From contig NZ_CP036265.1 of NCBI RefSeq assembly GCF_007743815.1, positions 1,080,501 through 1,144,500 on the forward strand: DNA of 64,000 nt, read 5' to 3'. Positions 9,588 to 16,621 of the stretch are shown here, one piece after another; position 1 is the stretch's first letter, and every line of letters starts with the position of its first letter. A program made the position numbers and the translations under genes. Below the pieces are notes generated by a model that saw only the letters and a program-made list of their open reading frames with translations, was not told the origin of the DNA and did not search any database. The DNA comes from Alienimonas californiensis (GTDB lineage: Bacteria > Planctomycetota > Planctomycetia > Planctomycetales > Planctomycetaceae).

Positions 9588-10042
9588 GCGCCCCCGAACC
9601 CTCCTCCGCACCAACCGTCACCGCACCAACCGTCACCGTGCAGACCGTCGTCGCCGCTCCGGTCCAGCGGGTGTGGGACGCGTGGACGGATCCGGCCGCG
9701 ATCCAGCAGTGGAACGCCGCCTCCGACGACTGGCATTGCCCGTCCGCCACCAACGACGTGCGGGTCGGCGGGGGGTTCTCCTCCCGGATGGAAGCCCGCG
9801 ACGGCAGCATGGGGTTCGACTTCGCCGGGATCTATACCGAGGTCGTCCCCCACGAGCGGATCGTCTATCAAATCGAAGACGGCCGGACGGTCCAGATTCA
9901 ATTCGAAACGGTAGACGGCGGCACGCGGGTCACGGAAACCTTCGTCGCCGATTCGACCCACCCCGTCGAGATGCAACGCGACGGCTGGCAGTGCATTCTG
10001 GACCGGTTCAGATCCTATACCGAGTCCCGGGCGACGAATTGA
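9584..10042 (+). CDS. SRPBCC / AHSA1-type START-like domain protein
   Basis: 152 residues. After ~12 low-complexity residues (Ala/Pro/Thr/Val) the sequence matches the Aha1/SRPBCC fold: an AAPVQRVWDAWTDPAAIQQW helix-loop, a WHCP.. strand, the GGxFSSRMEARDGSMGFDFAGIY hairpin, and a C-terminal helix after ETFVAD with a final W..ILDRF. The fold binds hydrophobic ligands or acts as a hydrolase or chaperone co-factor; no ligand can be told here. It starts inside the stop codon of the AlbA_2 gene (4-base overlap), so the pair forms an operon. A long inverted repeat 34 bases past the stop probably ends it. Confidence 0.9.
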   Translation: MSAPEPSSAPTVTAPTVTVQTVVAAPVQRVWDAWTDPAAIQQWNAASDDWHCPSATNDVRVGGGFSSRMEARDGSMGFDFAGIYTEVVPHERIVYQIEDGRTVQIQFETVDGGTRVTETFVADSTHPVEMQRDGWQCILDRFRSYTESRATN

Positions 10043-10075
10043 ACCGGCGGCGCCGCAACGTGTCGTGAACGTGTC

Positions 10076-10154
10076 GTGAGCCCGGAGCGCAAGCTCCGGC
10101 CGTCGCCGCAGCCGGCTTTGGAACGCACGGCCGGAGCTCGCGCTCCGGGCTCAC
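10076..10154. repeat. Inverted pair of GTGAGCCCGGAGCGCAAG repeats
   Basis: The left arm, 10076-10103, begins GTGAGCCCGGAGCGCAAG and ends CTCCGGCCGT. The right arm, 10127-10154, is its reverse complement with one internal difference, and the loop is 23 bases. Each arm is itself a hairpin (CCGGAGC/GCTCCGG). A single arm recurs at 63909-63936 and a diverged pair at 40297-40357. It lies between the convergent SRPBCC gene and the kinase-PAS gene. Confidence 0.8.
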
Positions 10155-10186
10155 GGCTCATCGGCGACGACCTTCTTCGAAATTCT

Positions 10187-12487
10187 TTACTCGGCGTCGC
10201 AGGACCCCGAGACGTCCAGCACGCTGCCGAACAGTTCGAGGACGTTGCCGTCGGCGTCTTTGATCGGTTCGCCGCGGGTGAGGACGCGGTTCCAGCCGCC
10301 GGTCGGGAGGCGGTGGCGGACCTGGACCTCAAAGCCGTCGCCGCCTTTGCCGGCGGCGTCGAGGGCCATTAACAGTGCCGGGCGGTCGTCCGGGTGCACG
10401 GTGTCTAAATACTCGTCGAAGCCGGGCGGTTCGTCGGCCGGCTCCAGGCCGGCGATGCGGAAGGTTTCCTCGCTCCAGTAGACGGCGCCGCTGGCGACGT
10501 CCAGCTCCCAGGTGCCCAGCCCGGCGATCCGCTGGGTGCGGCGGAGGCGGTCCTCGCTCTTTTTTAATCCCGCTTCCTGACGCTTGCGGACGGTCATGTC
10601 CCGGGCGTTGGCGACCACGACCCGCCGGCCGTCCACCTCCGTCGCCCGGGCGCTGACGAGCATCGTGAGCCGGCCGCCGCCCTTCATGTGGAAGTCGACC
10701 TCGGCGTTCTCGAACTCGCCCCGCTCCTGCAGGCCGTGGACGAACTTCTCGCGGCAGCGACTGGGCGGCCAGAACGCCGCCTCGTCCACCGTCTTCCCCA
10801 CCACATCCGCCGGCGCGTAGCCCAGCAGCGCGGTGAATTGATCGTTCACCTCGGTGACGCGGCCGTCGGTCAGGTCGACGAGGAACACGCAGTCCGGGCT
10901 GGCGAGAAACGCCCGACTCCATTTGAGCACGCCCTGCTCGAGCGCGGAGCGTTCCGCCTCGGCGTTCGCCAGGCGCTGCCGGGCCTCGCGGCAGCGTTCG
11001 GCGACGGGTTCGTCGTGCAGTCCGCCGGCCTCGATCAGGCCCTCGCCCAGTTCGAGGTCGCCGTTGTCGCAGGCGCGCTCGGCGAAGACGATGCGGACGG
11101 CCCGCAGCGTCTGGCGGGCGCAGTCGTTCCCCTCCCAGGCGGCGAGGGCCTCCATCAGCGTGCGGGTGGCGAGGCCGAAGGAGGCGTAGTCGCCGGAGCG
11201 GTCCGCCTCCGCGGCGAGCTGCCGGCCACGGCGGGTCAGGCGAACGCTCTCCGTGTGGGATTCGTACTCCGCCAGCAGTTCCTTGAACGCCGCCACGCCG
11301 GGCGGGCGGTCGGCGGGGTCGTCGGCCATCACGCGGCGGGCGATCTGCACCAGTTCCGCGTCCCACTCGGCCTCGTCGTCGTCGCCGCAGGGGTCGTCGG
11401 AGAGAGCGACGTCGAACCGCTCCGGCCGGTAGCGGTTGACGACCGGCTCCTGCCGCGGCGGCTCGGGCAGGTCCAGCCGGTTGGCGGCGGCGCTTTTGAG
11501 GCAGGCCGTCAGCGTCTCCCCGGCGTGGGGGCGGCGGCCGGTGGCGATCTCGAACAGCACCGCGCCCAGCAGGTAGACGTCCGTGCCGGGGCCGAGATCC
11601 TCGGCGTCGCCGCGGGCCTGTTCCGGCGCCATGTAGGCGGGGGTGCCGGCGATCCCGGTGGCGTCGATCCCGCCGCACAGCCGGCCGGTGGGGGCCTCGC
11701 CGTCGTCGCGGTCCGCCCGGCAACGGGCGGCCTGCTGCCGGGCGATCCGCCGCTGGGCGTCACGGGCGTCGGCCCGGTCCTCCTCGGTCAGCGCCAGGCC
11801 CCAGTCGTTCAGCAACACCTCGCCGAACGCGCCCAGCAGCACGTTTTCCGGCTTGATGTCCCGGTGCACCACGCCGCGGGAGTGGGCGAAGGCGACGGCG
11901 TCCGCCACCGCGGCGAGGATCCGCAGGTTCTCCGCCCGGGTCATCGTGCGGATCGACTCGCTCCAGGGCGTGCCGACCACCCGCTTCATCACCAGGAACG
12001 GCTCGCCCCCCTCGTCCGCGGCCAGTTCGTAGACCGGCAGAATGTTGGGGTGATCCAGACCGCCGACGACGCGGGCCTCGGCGAGGAACCGGGGGCGGGC
12101 GTCGGGCCGACCGGGTTTGAGCCGTTTGACGGCGACGGTGCGGCCCAGGGAGACCTGAATCGCCTCCCGCACCACGCCGCTGCCCCCCTCGCCGATGCGT
12201 TCGCCGAGTTGATAGTCCGCCGTCGGATCGTCGCCGACGGTGCGGACCGGCAGCGGCGGGCCGGCGGCCAGCGCCGCCGCGGTGACGTTCGTGAAGTCCC
12301 CGTTCGGCGCCGGGGTCAGTTGCAGCGTGCGACCGTTGGGGTCGGCGGTGTCGCCCCCGGGATCGACCTCGCCGCCGGCGTCCAGCGGGCCGGGGCGGCC
12401 GGTGGCCCGCAGCCCGGTAAGCAGCCCCTGTCCACTCCATCCCCCGGAGATGACGGTGCGGGCGGAGTCGTCAGCCGCGGCGGGCAT
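10187..12487 (-). CDS. Ser/Thr protein kinase with C-terminal PAS domains
   Basis: 766 residues from the ATG chosen by the MPAAADDSAR start; an in-frame upstream ATG at 12607 adds 40 Arg-rich residues and is unlikely. The kinase domain spans ~92-400: glycine loop GEGGSGVV (~100), Lys121 in AVKRL, catalytic HRDIKPEN (D210), D228-W-G in place of DFG, and APE in YMAPEQ. Residues ~400-530 are helical. Two PAS domains follow (~540-650, containing DCVFLVDLTDGRVTEVN, and ~655-766, PAC-like, ending GSVLDVSG). No histidine-kinase or cyclase output follows, so the PAS pair is probably the sensor for a cytoplasmic kinase. DWG for DFG still keeps the metal-binding Asp. Confidence 0.93.
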   Translation of the reverse strand: MPAAADDSARTVISGGWSGQGLLTGLRATGRPGPLDAGGEVDPGGDTADPNGRTLQLTPAPNGDFTNVTAAALAAGPPLPVRTVGDDPTADYQLGERIGEGGSGVVREAIQVSLGRTVAVKRLKPGRPDARPRFLAEARVVGGLDHPNILPVYELAADEGGEPFLVMKRVVGTPWSESIRTMTRAENLRILAAVADAVAFAHSRGVVHRDIKPENVLLGAFGEVLLNDWGLALTEEDRADARDAQRRIARQQAARCRADRDDGEAPTGRLCGGIDATGIAGTPAYMAPEQARGDAEDLGPGTDVYLLGAVLFEIATGRRPHAGETLTACLKSAAANRLDLPEPPRQEPVVNRYRPERFDVALSDDPCGDDDEAEWDAELVQIARRVMADDPADRPPGVAAFKELLAEYESHTESVRLTRRGRQLAAEADRSGDYASFGLATRTLMEALAAWEGNDCARQTLRAVRIVFAERACDNGDLELGEGLIEAGGLHDEPVAERCREARQRLANAEAERSALEQGVLKWSRAFLASPDCVFLVDLTDGRVTEVNDQFTALLGYAPADVVGKTVDEAAFWPPSRCREKFVHGLQERGEFENAEVDFHMKGGGRLTMLVSARATEVDGRRVVVANARDMTVRKRQEAGLKKSEDRLRRTQRIAGLGTWELDVASGAVYWSEETFRIAGLEPADEPPGFDEYLDTVHPDDRPALLMALDAAGKGGDGFEVQVRHRLPTGGWNRVLTRGEPIKDADGNVLELFGSVLDVSGSCDAE

Positions 12488-12615
12488 TGGGCGGGGCGGG
12501 GCGGCGAGGCCGGGAGGGGTCGCCCAGTGTACCCACCGCCGCCGTCGAGACAGCAATCGCCGGTCGGCCCGGGGACGGTCTCGTCCCGTTTTCAGGGATC
12601 GCCCCACGTGCGCAG

Positions 12616-12642
12616 TTCAGGGGGCTGAGGCCCCCCGCTCAC
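12616..12642. repeat. GGGGG-CTGAG-CCCCC hairpin repeat, copy 2
   Basis: TTCAGGGGGCTGAGG then CCCCCCGCTCAC is an inverse-orientation copy of the hairpin at 8531-8559. It directly abuts the stop codon of the minus-strand YHS gene (12643) and is well placed to terminate it. Confidence 0.65.
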
Positions 12643-13869
12643 CTACTGGCCGACGGCGGCGGCGTACCGGCGGGGGTCTTTGACGAAGGCGGCCCGGGTC
12701 TTCTCCGAGGTGAACAGGTACAGCCGATCGCGGTAGACGACGCAGCGATCCGGCCGGCCGGGGACGCGGAAGCCCTCCAACACGCCCAGCACCACGTCTC
12801 CGCCGCCGGCGATCGGCTGATAGCGGGCCGGGTTCTTCAGGAACGCCGCCCGGGCCTCCGGGGTGGCGAAATGCCAGGGGGCCGCCTCGTGCGTCGCCGC
12901 GTGCTCCGTCCGGCCCGGGGCCAGCCGCATCTCGTCCCGCAGGGTGACGGGGCAGAACGGACCGAACCCGGGCGTGTACACCTTCGCCGCCTTCGCCGCG
13001 GCGGCCGCCTTCGCCGCCTCGGCCAGTTGCCGGGCGACGAGGCGGTCGGCCTCGGCCCGATCGGCCGCCATCTGCTCCGCCTCCGCGCGCTCCGCTGTCA
13101 GACGGGCGGCTTCGCGGCGTTCGGCGTCGATTCGTTCCCGCTCCAAGTGGTCGGCCTCGGCCTGTTGCTCGGCGGCCCGCTGCTCGGCGGCCTTCTGTTC
13201 AGCGGCCTGTTGCTCGGCGGCGGCGGTTTCGGCGGCCTGCTGCTCGGCGGCGGTCTCGGCGGCGGGGAGTTCGGTCGGCTCCTCGAAGGGGTCGATCCAA
13301 CTCGGGGGGGCGGAGTCGGGGGCGCCGGGGGCAGCGGGGCGGGCGGACGCCGCAGCGTCGAGGACCGCCGCGGACGCTGCGGCGAGGGCGACGGAGGAAT
13401 CGAACAGCGGCTCCGGCGCCGGCTCCACCTGGGGCTCTGTTTGGGTATCCGCGGCGGGCGCCACGGCGGGCGTCGGCGTCGAGGCGAGGGCCGGTTCGAT
13501 CGCGGTCAGTTCGACCTCCCACTCCGGCTCGACGTCGGCCTCCGGCTCCGGCGGGGTGACGATGATCTCGCCGCCGGCGCCGGTCAGGGCGAGGGCGGGG
13601 CGGCGGGCGTCCAGCGCCGCCAACTCCGCCAGCAGTGCCGTGCGGAACCGGCCCGGCGGCAGCGCCTCGGCGGCCCGACGCCCGCGGGAGGCGGCGACGG
13701 GTCGGCCGGCCTCCGCCCGCCCGGCCTCCGCCCGCTCGGCCGCGACGCCCCCGATCGCGACGCCCTCGGCCGCGACGCCCCCGATCGCGACGCCCTCGGC
13801 CGCGGCGCCCAGCGCCGCCAGGCACATGAGCGGCGCAACGACGGGTCGCAGGACGGAACGGCGGACCAT
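12643..13869 (-). CDS. Secreted YHS-domain protein with Ala/Glu-rich coiled coil
   Basis: About 408 residues from the ATG at 13869, giving MVRRSVLRPV then a hydrophobic stretch typical of a signal peptide; an ATG five codons upstream is also possible. A direct repeat near the N terminus encodes two AAEGVAIGGV units. The middle (~190-290) is a long Ala/Glu/Gln/Arg coiled coil. The C-terminal ~120 residues hold one full YHS-type domain (CPVTLRDEM ... HFATPEARAAFLKNPARYQ) and a second YHS-like strand pair ending YLFTSEKTRAAFVKDPRRY. YHS domains are small, usually metal-associated modules found in transporters and oxygenases; function here is unknown. It is divergent from the gene at 13989, which encodes a shorter YHS-like protein. 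Confidence 0.85.
   Translation of the reverse strand: MVRRSVLRPVVAPLMCLAALGAAAEGVAIGGVAAEGVAIGGVAAERAEAGRAEAGRPVAASRGRRAAEALPPGRFRTALLAELAALDARRPALALTGAGGEIIVTPPEPEADVEPEWEVELTAIEPALASTPTPAVAPAADTQTEPQVEPAPEPLFDSSVALAAASAAVLDAAASARPAAPGAPDSAPPSWIDPFEEPTELPAAETAAEQQAAETAAAEQQAAEQKAAEQRAAEQQAEADHLERERIDAERREAARLTAERAEAEQMAADRAEADRLVARQLAEAAKAAAAAKAAKVYTPGFGPFCPVTLRDEMRLAPGRTEHAATHEAAPWHFATPEARAAFLKNPARYQPIAGGGDVVLGVLEGFRVPGRPDRCVVYRDRLYLFTSEKTRAAFVKDPRRYAAAVGQ
13741..13800. repeat. Two perfect 30-bp tandem repeats inside the YHS gene
   Basis: The 30-bp unit starting CGCGACGCCCCCGATCGC is present twice head to tail with no mismatch, at 13741-13770 and 13771-13800. It encodes a 10-residue repeat (EGVAIGGVAA) near the N terminus. 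Perfect identity suggests recent slippage or expansion. Confidence 0.9.
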
Positions 13870-13988
13870 GGGAGCGCTGGGCACGGGGACGGGGCCGGTC
13901 CTGCGCTTATCGGCCGGCCGGTCCGACGGATCGCGGCGAATCTGCGGGCGGGGTGAAGAAATCGGCGGTCGGGCGTCGATGTCGGCTC

Positions 13989-14606
13989 ATGTCGGCGGCG
14001 ATCCCGGACCGGGGCCGCCGCCCCGCGGCGTTCGCTCCCCGTTCCCCCGTCGGCCTCGCCCTCATGCCCGTCTCGCTGCCGGCCGCCCTGCTGTGCGCCC
14101 TGCTGCCGGGCGCCTCGCCCGAAACGCCGACCTTGGCCGAGACCCCCACGCTGGCCGAGACCCCCACGCTGACCGAAAGCCCCACGCTGGCCGAGGCGCC
14201 GACCGGCGTGCCGACGCTCGCCGGGTCGCCGGCGCCGGACGTGGGCGGGGCGGGCTTCGTGCCGGCGGAGATCGCCGCCGCGGACGCCCCGCCGCTGTCC
14301 GCCCTCAGCACCGTGTGCGTGGTGGCGCTGGCGGAGCGTCGGTTCGAAGCGGCCTCCCCGCACTTCAGCGCCGTGCACGCCGGCCGCACCTATTTCTTCG
14401 CCTCGGAGCAGGCCCTCCAGACCTTCCGCGAGGCTCCGGACCGCTACGCCCCGGCCTGGTGCGGCATGGACCCGGTCGCCTACCTGGATGAAGACACCCT
14501 CGCCGAGGGCGCCCACCTCCGCCGCCACGCCGGCCGCTTCTACCTGTTCACGACCGTGGAGAACTGGAACGTCTTCCGCACCGCCCCGGGGCGCTACGCC
14601 CGCTGA
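13989..14606 (+). CDS. Secreted YHS-like small protein with Thr-Pro-Leu-Ala-Glu repeats
   Basis: 205 residues from the ATG at 13989 (MSAAIPDRGRR, positively charged, then a hydrophobic stretch). Alternatives are 13953 (12 residues longer) and 14064 (shorter, no charged n-region). After the signal come four hexapeptide repeats of the ETPTLA type. The C-terminal ~120 residues hold two YHS-like units: a Cys-containing one (CVVALAERRF ... YFFASEQALQTFREAPDRYAP) and one ending FYLFTTVENWNVFRTAPGRYAR. It shares the final 'YLFT..xxFxxxPxRYA' signature with its divergent neighbour, so the two look like relatives under a shared promoter region. Confidence 0.8.
   Translation: MSAAIPDRGRRPAAFAPRSPVGLALMPVSLPAALLCALLPGASPETPTLAETPTLAETPTLTESPTLAEAPTGVPTLAGSPAPDVGGAGFVPAEIAAADAPPLSALSTVCVVALAERRFEAASPHFSAVHAGRTYFFASEQALQTFREAPDRYAPAWCGMDPVAYLDEDTLAEGAHLRRHAGRFYLFTTVENWNVFRTAPGRYAR
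14121..14192. repeat. Four 18-bp tandem repeats in coding sequence
   Basis: The 18-base units (consensus GAGACCCCCACGCTGGCC) occur four times in a row with 1-4 differences each and encode ETPTLA-like hexapeptides. They form a Pro/Thr-rich spacer just after the signal sequence of the YHS-like protein. Confidence 0.85.
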
Positions 14607-14610
14607 ACGT

Positions 14611-14786
14611 CTCCCCTCGCCCCCTTTTGGGGGAGAGGGGTCGGGGGTGAGGGGGCAGTGATTCCCGATTACCGTTCACTGTCCGCCTGCTCGCCCGTCG
14701 ACCGATTCGTCACCGCACAGTGCGGAGACGTAGGAACCGTGCGTCACCCTCACCCCCGGCCCCTCTCCCTGAGGGAGAGGGGGGAA
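14611..14786. repeat. Composite ~175-bp element, copy A
   Basis: Its left end is a hairpin (CCCCCTTTTGGGGG flanked by CCCTC/GAGAGGGG), followed by the arm TCGGGGGTGAGGGGGC. The core reads GTGATTCCCG ... CGTTCAC ... CCGTCG ... CGTCACCGC ... GAACCGTGCGTCAC. Its right end is the reverse-complement arm CACCCTCACCCCCGGCC, then a second hairpin CCCTCTCCCTGAGGGAGAGGG. The two arms are complementary over ~14 bases across ~100 bases. It starts 4 bases after the stop of the YHS-like gene. Confidence 0.85.
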
Positions 14787-14825
14787 GAGCGACGCGAACC
14801 GTTCTCGGCGTTCGTAGGCCTGCTG

Positions 14826-14998
14826 CCCCCCTCGCCCCCCTTTGGGGGAGAGGGGTCGGGGGTGAGGGGGCGGTGACTTCCGCACGCCCTGCACTGCCCG
14901 CTTCGCTCTCTCGTCGGTTTGTCACCGCAGAGAGCGGAGACCGGTGAACCGTGCCCCACCCTCACCCCCGGCCCCTCTCCCTGAGGGAGAGGGGGGAA
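14826..14998. repeat. Composite ~175-bp element, copy B
   Basis: It has the same orientation and architecture as copy A, separated from it by 39 bases, with both hairpins and the core landmarks TTCCG, CGTCGG, GTCACCGC and GTGAACCGTG conserved. It ends 7 bases before the stop codon of the minus-strand HlyD-like gene. Copies A and B together fill the whole 399-bp gap between two convergent genes. Confidence 0.85.
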
Positions 14999-15005
14999 CG
15001 AAGGC

Positions 15006-15962
15006 TCACTCCGCGGCGACCGCGGCGTCGGGCGACGGGCCGATCTCCAATCGCACCTTCAAGCCCGGCCGCAGGCGGAGGCCGGCGTTGTCGATCGTGG
15101 CCCGGACGCGGACCTCTCCCGTGCTGGGTTCGACCTCGCTGCCGATGTAGGTGACGCGGCCGACGCGGCGGATCGGCTTTTCTGCGGACGACGTGCCGGG
15201 GGTGTCGCCGGTCGGCTGGTAGATCACCGCGGCGGGGGCGCCGAGGCGGTCGCGGACGGCGTCGTAGTCGGCGAAGCCCTCCGCCCGCAGCACGTCCAAC
15301 CGCAACACCCGCACCACGGGGGAGCCCGGCTCCACCCACTCGCCGGGTTGCCGGAGGCGCTCCTCCACCACGCCGGCCAGCGGCGAGGTCAGCGTGTGCC
15401 GCTTCAGGGTGAGTTCCGCCAGCTTGAGGTCCAGCTCCTCCGCGGCGACCTTCAGTTTCTTGACGTCCTGCTCCAACGTGCGTTGGGCGAGAGTCGCCTC
15501 GGCCTCGGCGAGGGCCCGGCGGCGGGTATCCAGTTCGTCCAGCGACGCCGACGCCGCGTTGCGTTCCCGGATCGCTTCGATTCGCTCCAGAGCGGTGCGG
15601 GCGAATTCCACGGAGGCGGCGGCGAACTCGCGGGCGCTGTCCTCCTCGGCCTCCCGCCGCGTGAGGGCCAGTTGCCCGGCCGCGGCGTCGCGGGCGATTA
15701 CCGCGGCGGCGGCGTCCAGCCGGGCGACCGGGTCGCCCTCTTTCACCTCGCCCAGTTCCGGCACGGTCAGTTCGGCCAGCACGCCGGCGGTTTCCGCGGG
15801 CACGTCCGCCTTCTGATCGACCCGCAGGAAGGCCGAGTCGATCGTCAGCACGTCCGCGGCGCCGGCGCTTTCCCCGGGCGAGCCGGCGGCCCGCTGCGGA
15901 CCGGCGGCGAGGAGCAGGACGAGGGCGAACGCGACAGGCATGACGGGCGACCGGAGATCCAA
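15006..15962 (-). CDS. HlyD/RND-type periplasmic adaptor (membrane-fusion) protein
   Basis: 318 residues. The N-terminal signal (PVMPVAFALVLLLAAG) is followed by a short lipoyl/barrel-sandwich half (~45-80, with GEVKEGDPVARLD), a long alpha-helical hairpin (~80-190, Glu/Ala/Arg-rich, two antiparallel coiled coils), the second barrel half (LTSPLAGVVEERL...PGEWVEPGSPVVRV, ~205-240) and a beta-barrel domain with GLRLRPGLKVRLEI near the end. These match membrane-fusion proteins that bridge inner-membrane pumps to outer-membrane channels. No pump or channel gene lies beside it, so its partner is unknown. An alternative ATG is at 15941. Confidence 0.87.
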   Translation of the reverse strand: MDLRSPVMPVAFALVLLLAAGPQRAAGSPGESAGAADVLTIDSAFLRVDQKADVPAETAGVLAELTVPELGEVKEGDPVARLDAAAAVIARDAAAGQLALTRREAEEDSAREFAAASVEFARTALERIEAIRERNAASASLDELDTRRRALAEAEATLAQRTLEQDVKKLKVAAEELDLKLAELTLKRHTLTSPLAGVVEERLRQPGEWVEPGSPVVRVLRLDVLRAEGFADYDAVRDRLGAPAAVIYQPTGDTPGTSSAEKPIRRVGRVTYIGSEVEPSTGEVRVRATIDNAGLRLRPGLKVRLEIGPSPDAAVAAE

Positions 15963-16059
15963 CGGGCGGCGGAGCGGACCAACGCCGCTCTACGTTCCGT
16001 CCGCTCCGGCCCCGACGCCACCCCGGCCGTTCCACCCCGGCCGTTCCACCCCGGCGTCG

Positions 16060-16272
16060 CTACCGGGCGGCGAGGGCGACCGGGCGGGGGCGGCAACCGC
16101 GGCAGGGGGCCGTGCGGTGCGTGGCGGGGTCGAACACCACCGCGGCGCCGCAGTGCGAGCAGGCCCGAATCTCCACCGCCGCGTCCCAGTCGCACAACGC
16201 CGTCCCCCGCACCAGCGACCCGCAGACCAGCAGCGATCCCGCCAGCATGGCAGTGCTGAGCAATCGAAACAT
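16060..16272 (-). CDS. Small exported zinc-ribbon protein (70 residues)
   Basis: The ATG at 16272 gives MFRLLSTAMLAGSLLVCGSL, a good signal peptide with a possible lipobox-like Cys. The mature part has C-S-H-C ... C-R-G-C, a four-Cys zinc ribbon, ending in an Ala/Arg tail. The frame is open far upstream, but the upstream part lacks a signal and overlaps the divergent gene's leader. The compact signal-plus-ribbon plan and complete motif argue that it is real, although short. Function is unknown. It lies downstream of nothing obvious and is divergent from the CDF transporter. Confidence 0.6.
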   Translation of the reverse strand: MFRLLSTAMLAGSLLVCGSLVRGTALCDWDAAVEIRACSHCGAAVVFDPATHRTAPCRGCRPRPVALAAR

Positions 16273-16621
16273 CGTCGGTCCCTCCCCGGCCGAGGCCGGT
16301 ACGGGCCGCCCGCCCCGCAGGGCGTATGCGGGGGGAGCCGGTCTTGGTTGGATCGGCGCACCGGCTTTCGGAGCGACGCCCCTCCACTTGTCGGCCACAA
16401 ATTCACACGTTCTTCGCATCACCTTCAACATCGGTTCCCGCCTCCTCGGCCGGGAGGTTCCCCCGGGGAAGTTCCCGAGCGAGCGCCCGACACCGGACGG
16501 CGCGGGAAGCCGGGGCGGCGGGTCGGGGGGGGCGAACGGGGGCACAGCGGTCGGCAGGCCGGGGGGCGGCGGGATAGGATGTCGCCCCGCTCGCCCGCCC
16601 CCCGCCACGACCGGTTCGCTC
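16273..16621. other. Divergent intergenic region (349 bp)
   Basis: It separates the small zinc-ribbon gene (minus) from the CDF transporter (plus). The plus frame of the transporter is open through it to 16112, but that stretch is antisense to the small gene and lacks membrane segments. One lower-GC stretch (AAATTCACACGTTCTTCG, 16399-16416) could hold a promoter. No repeat was found. Confidence 0.4.

Noticed and set aside
12487-13956. 489-codon plus-strand frame opposite the YHS gene
   Set aside because: Gly/Arg-rich and repetitive because it mirrors the tandem repeats; the minus frame has a signal peptide and YHS motif.
14611-14998. Possible CRISPR array (regularly spaced GC repeats)
   Set aside because: There are only two ~175-bp composite units with conserved cores, no short direct repeats with unique spacers, and no cas genes.
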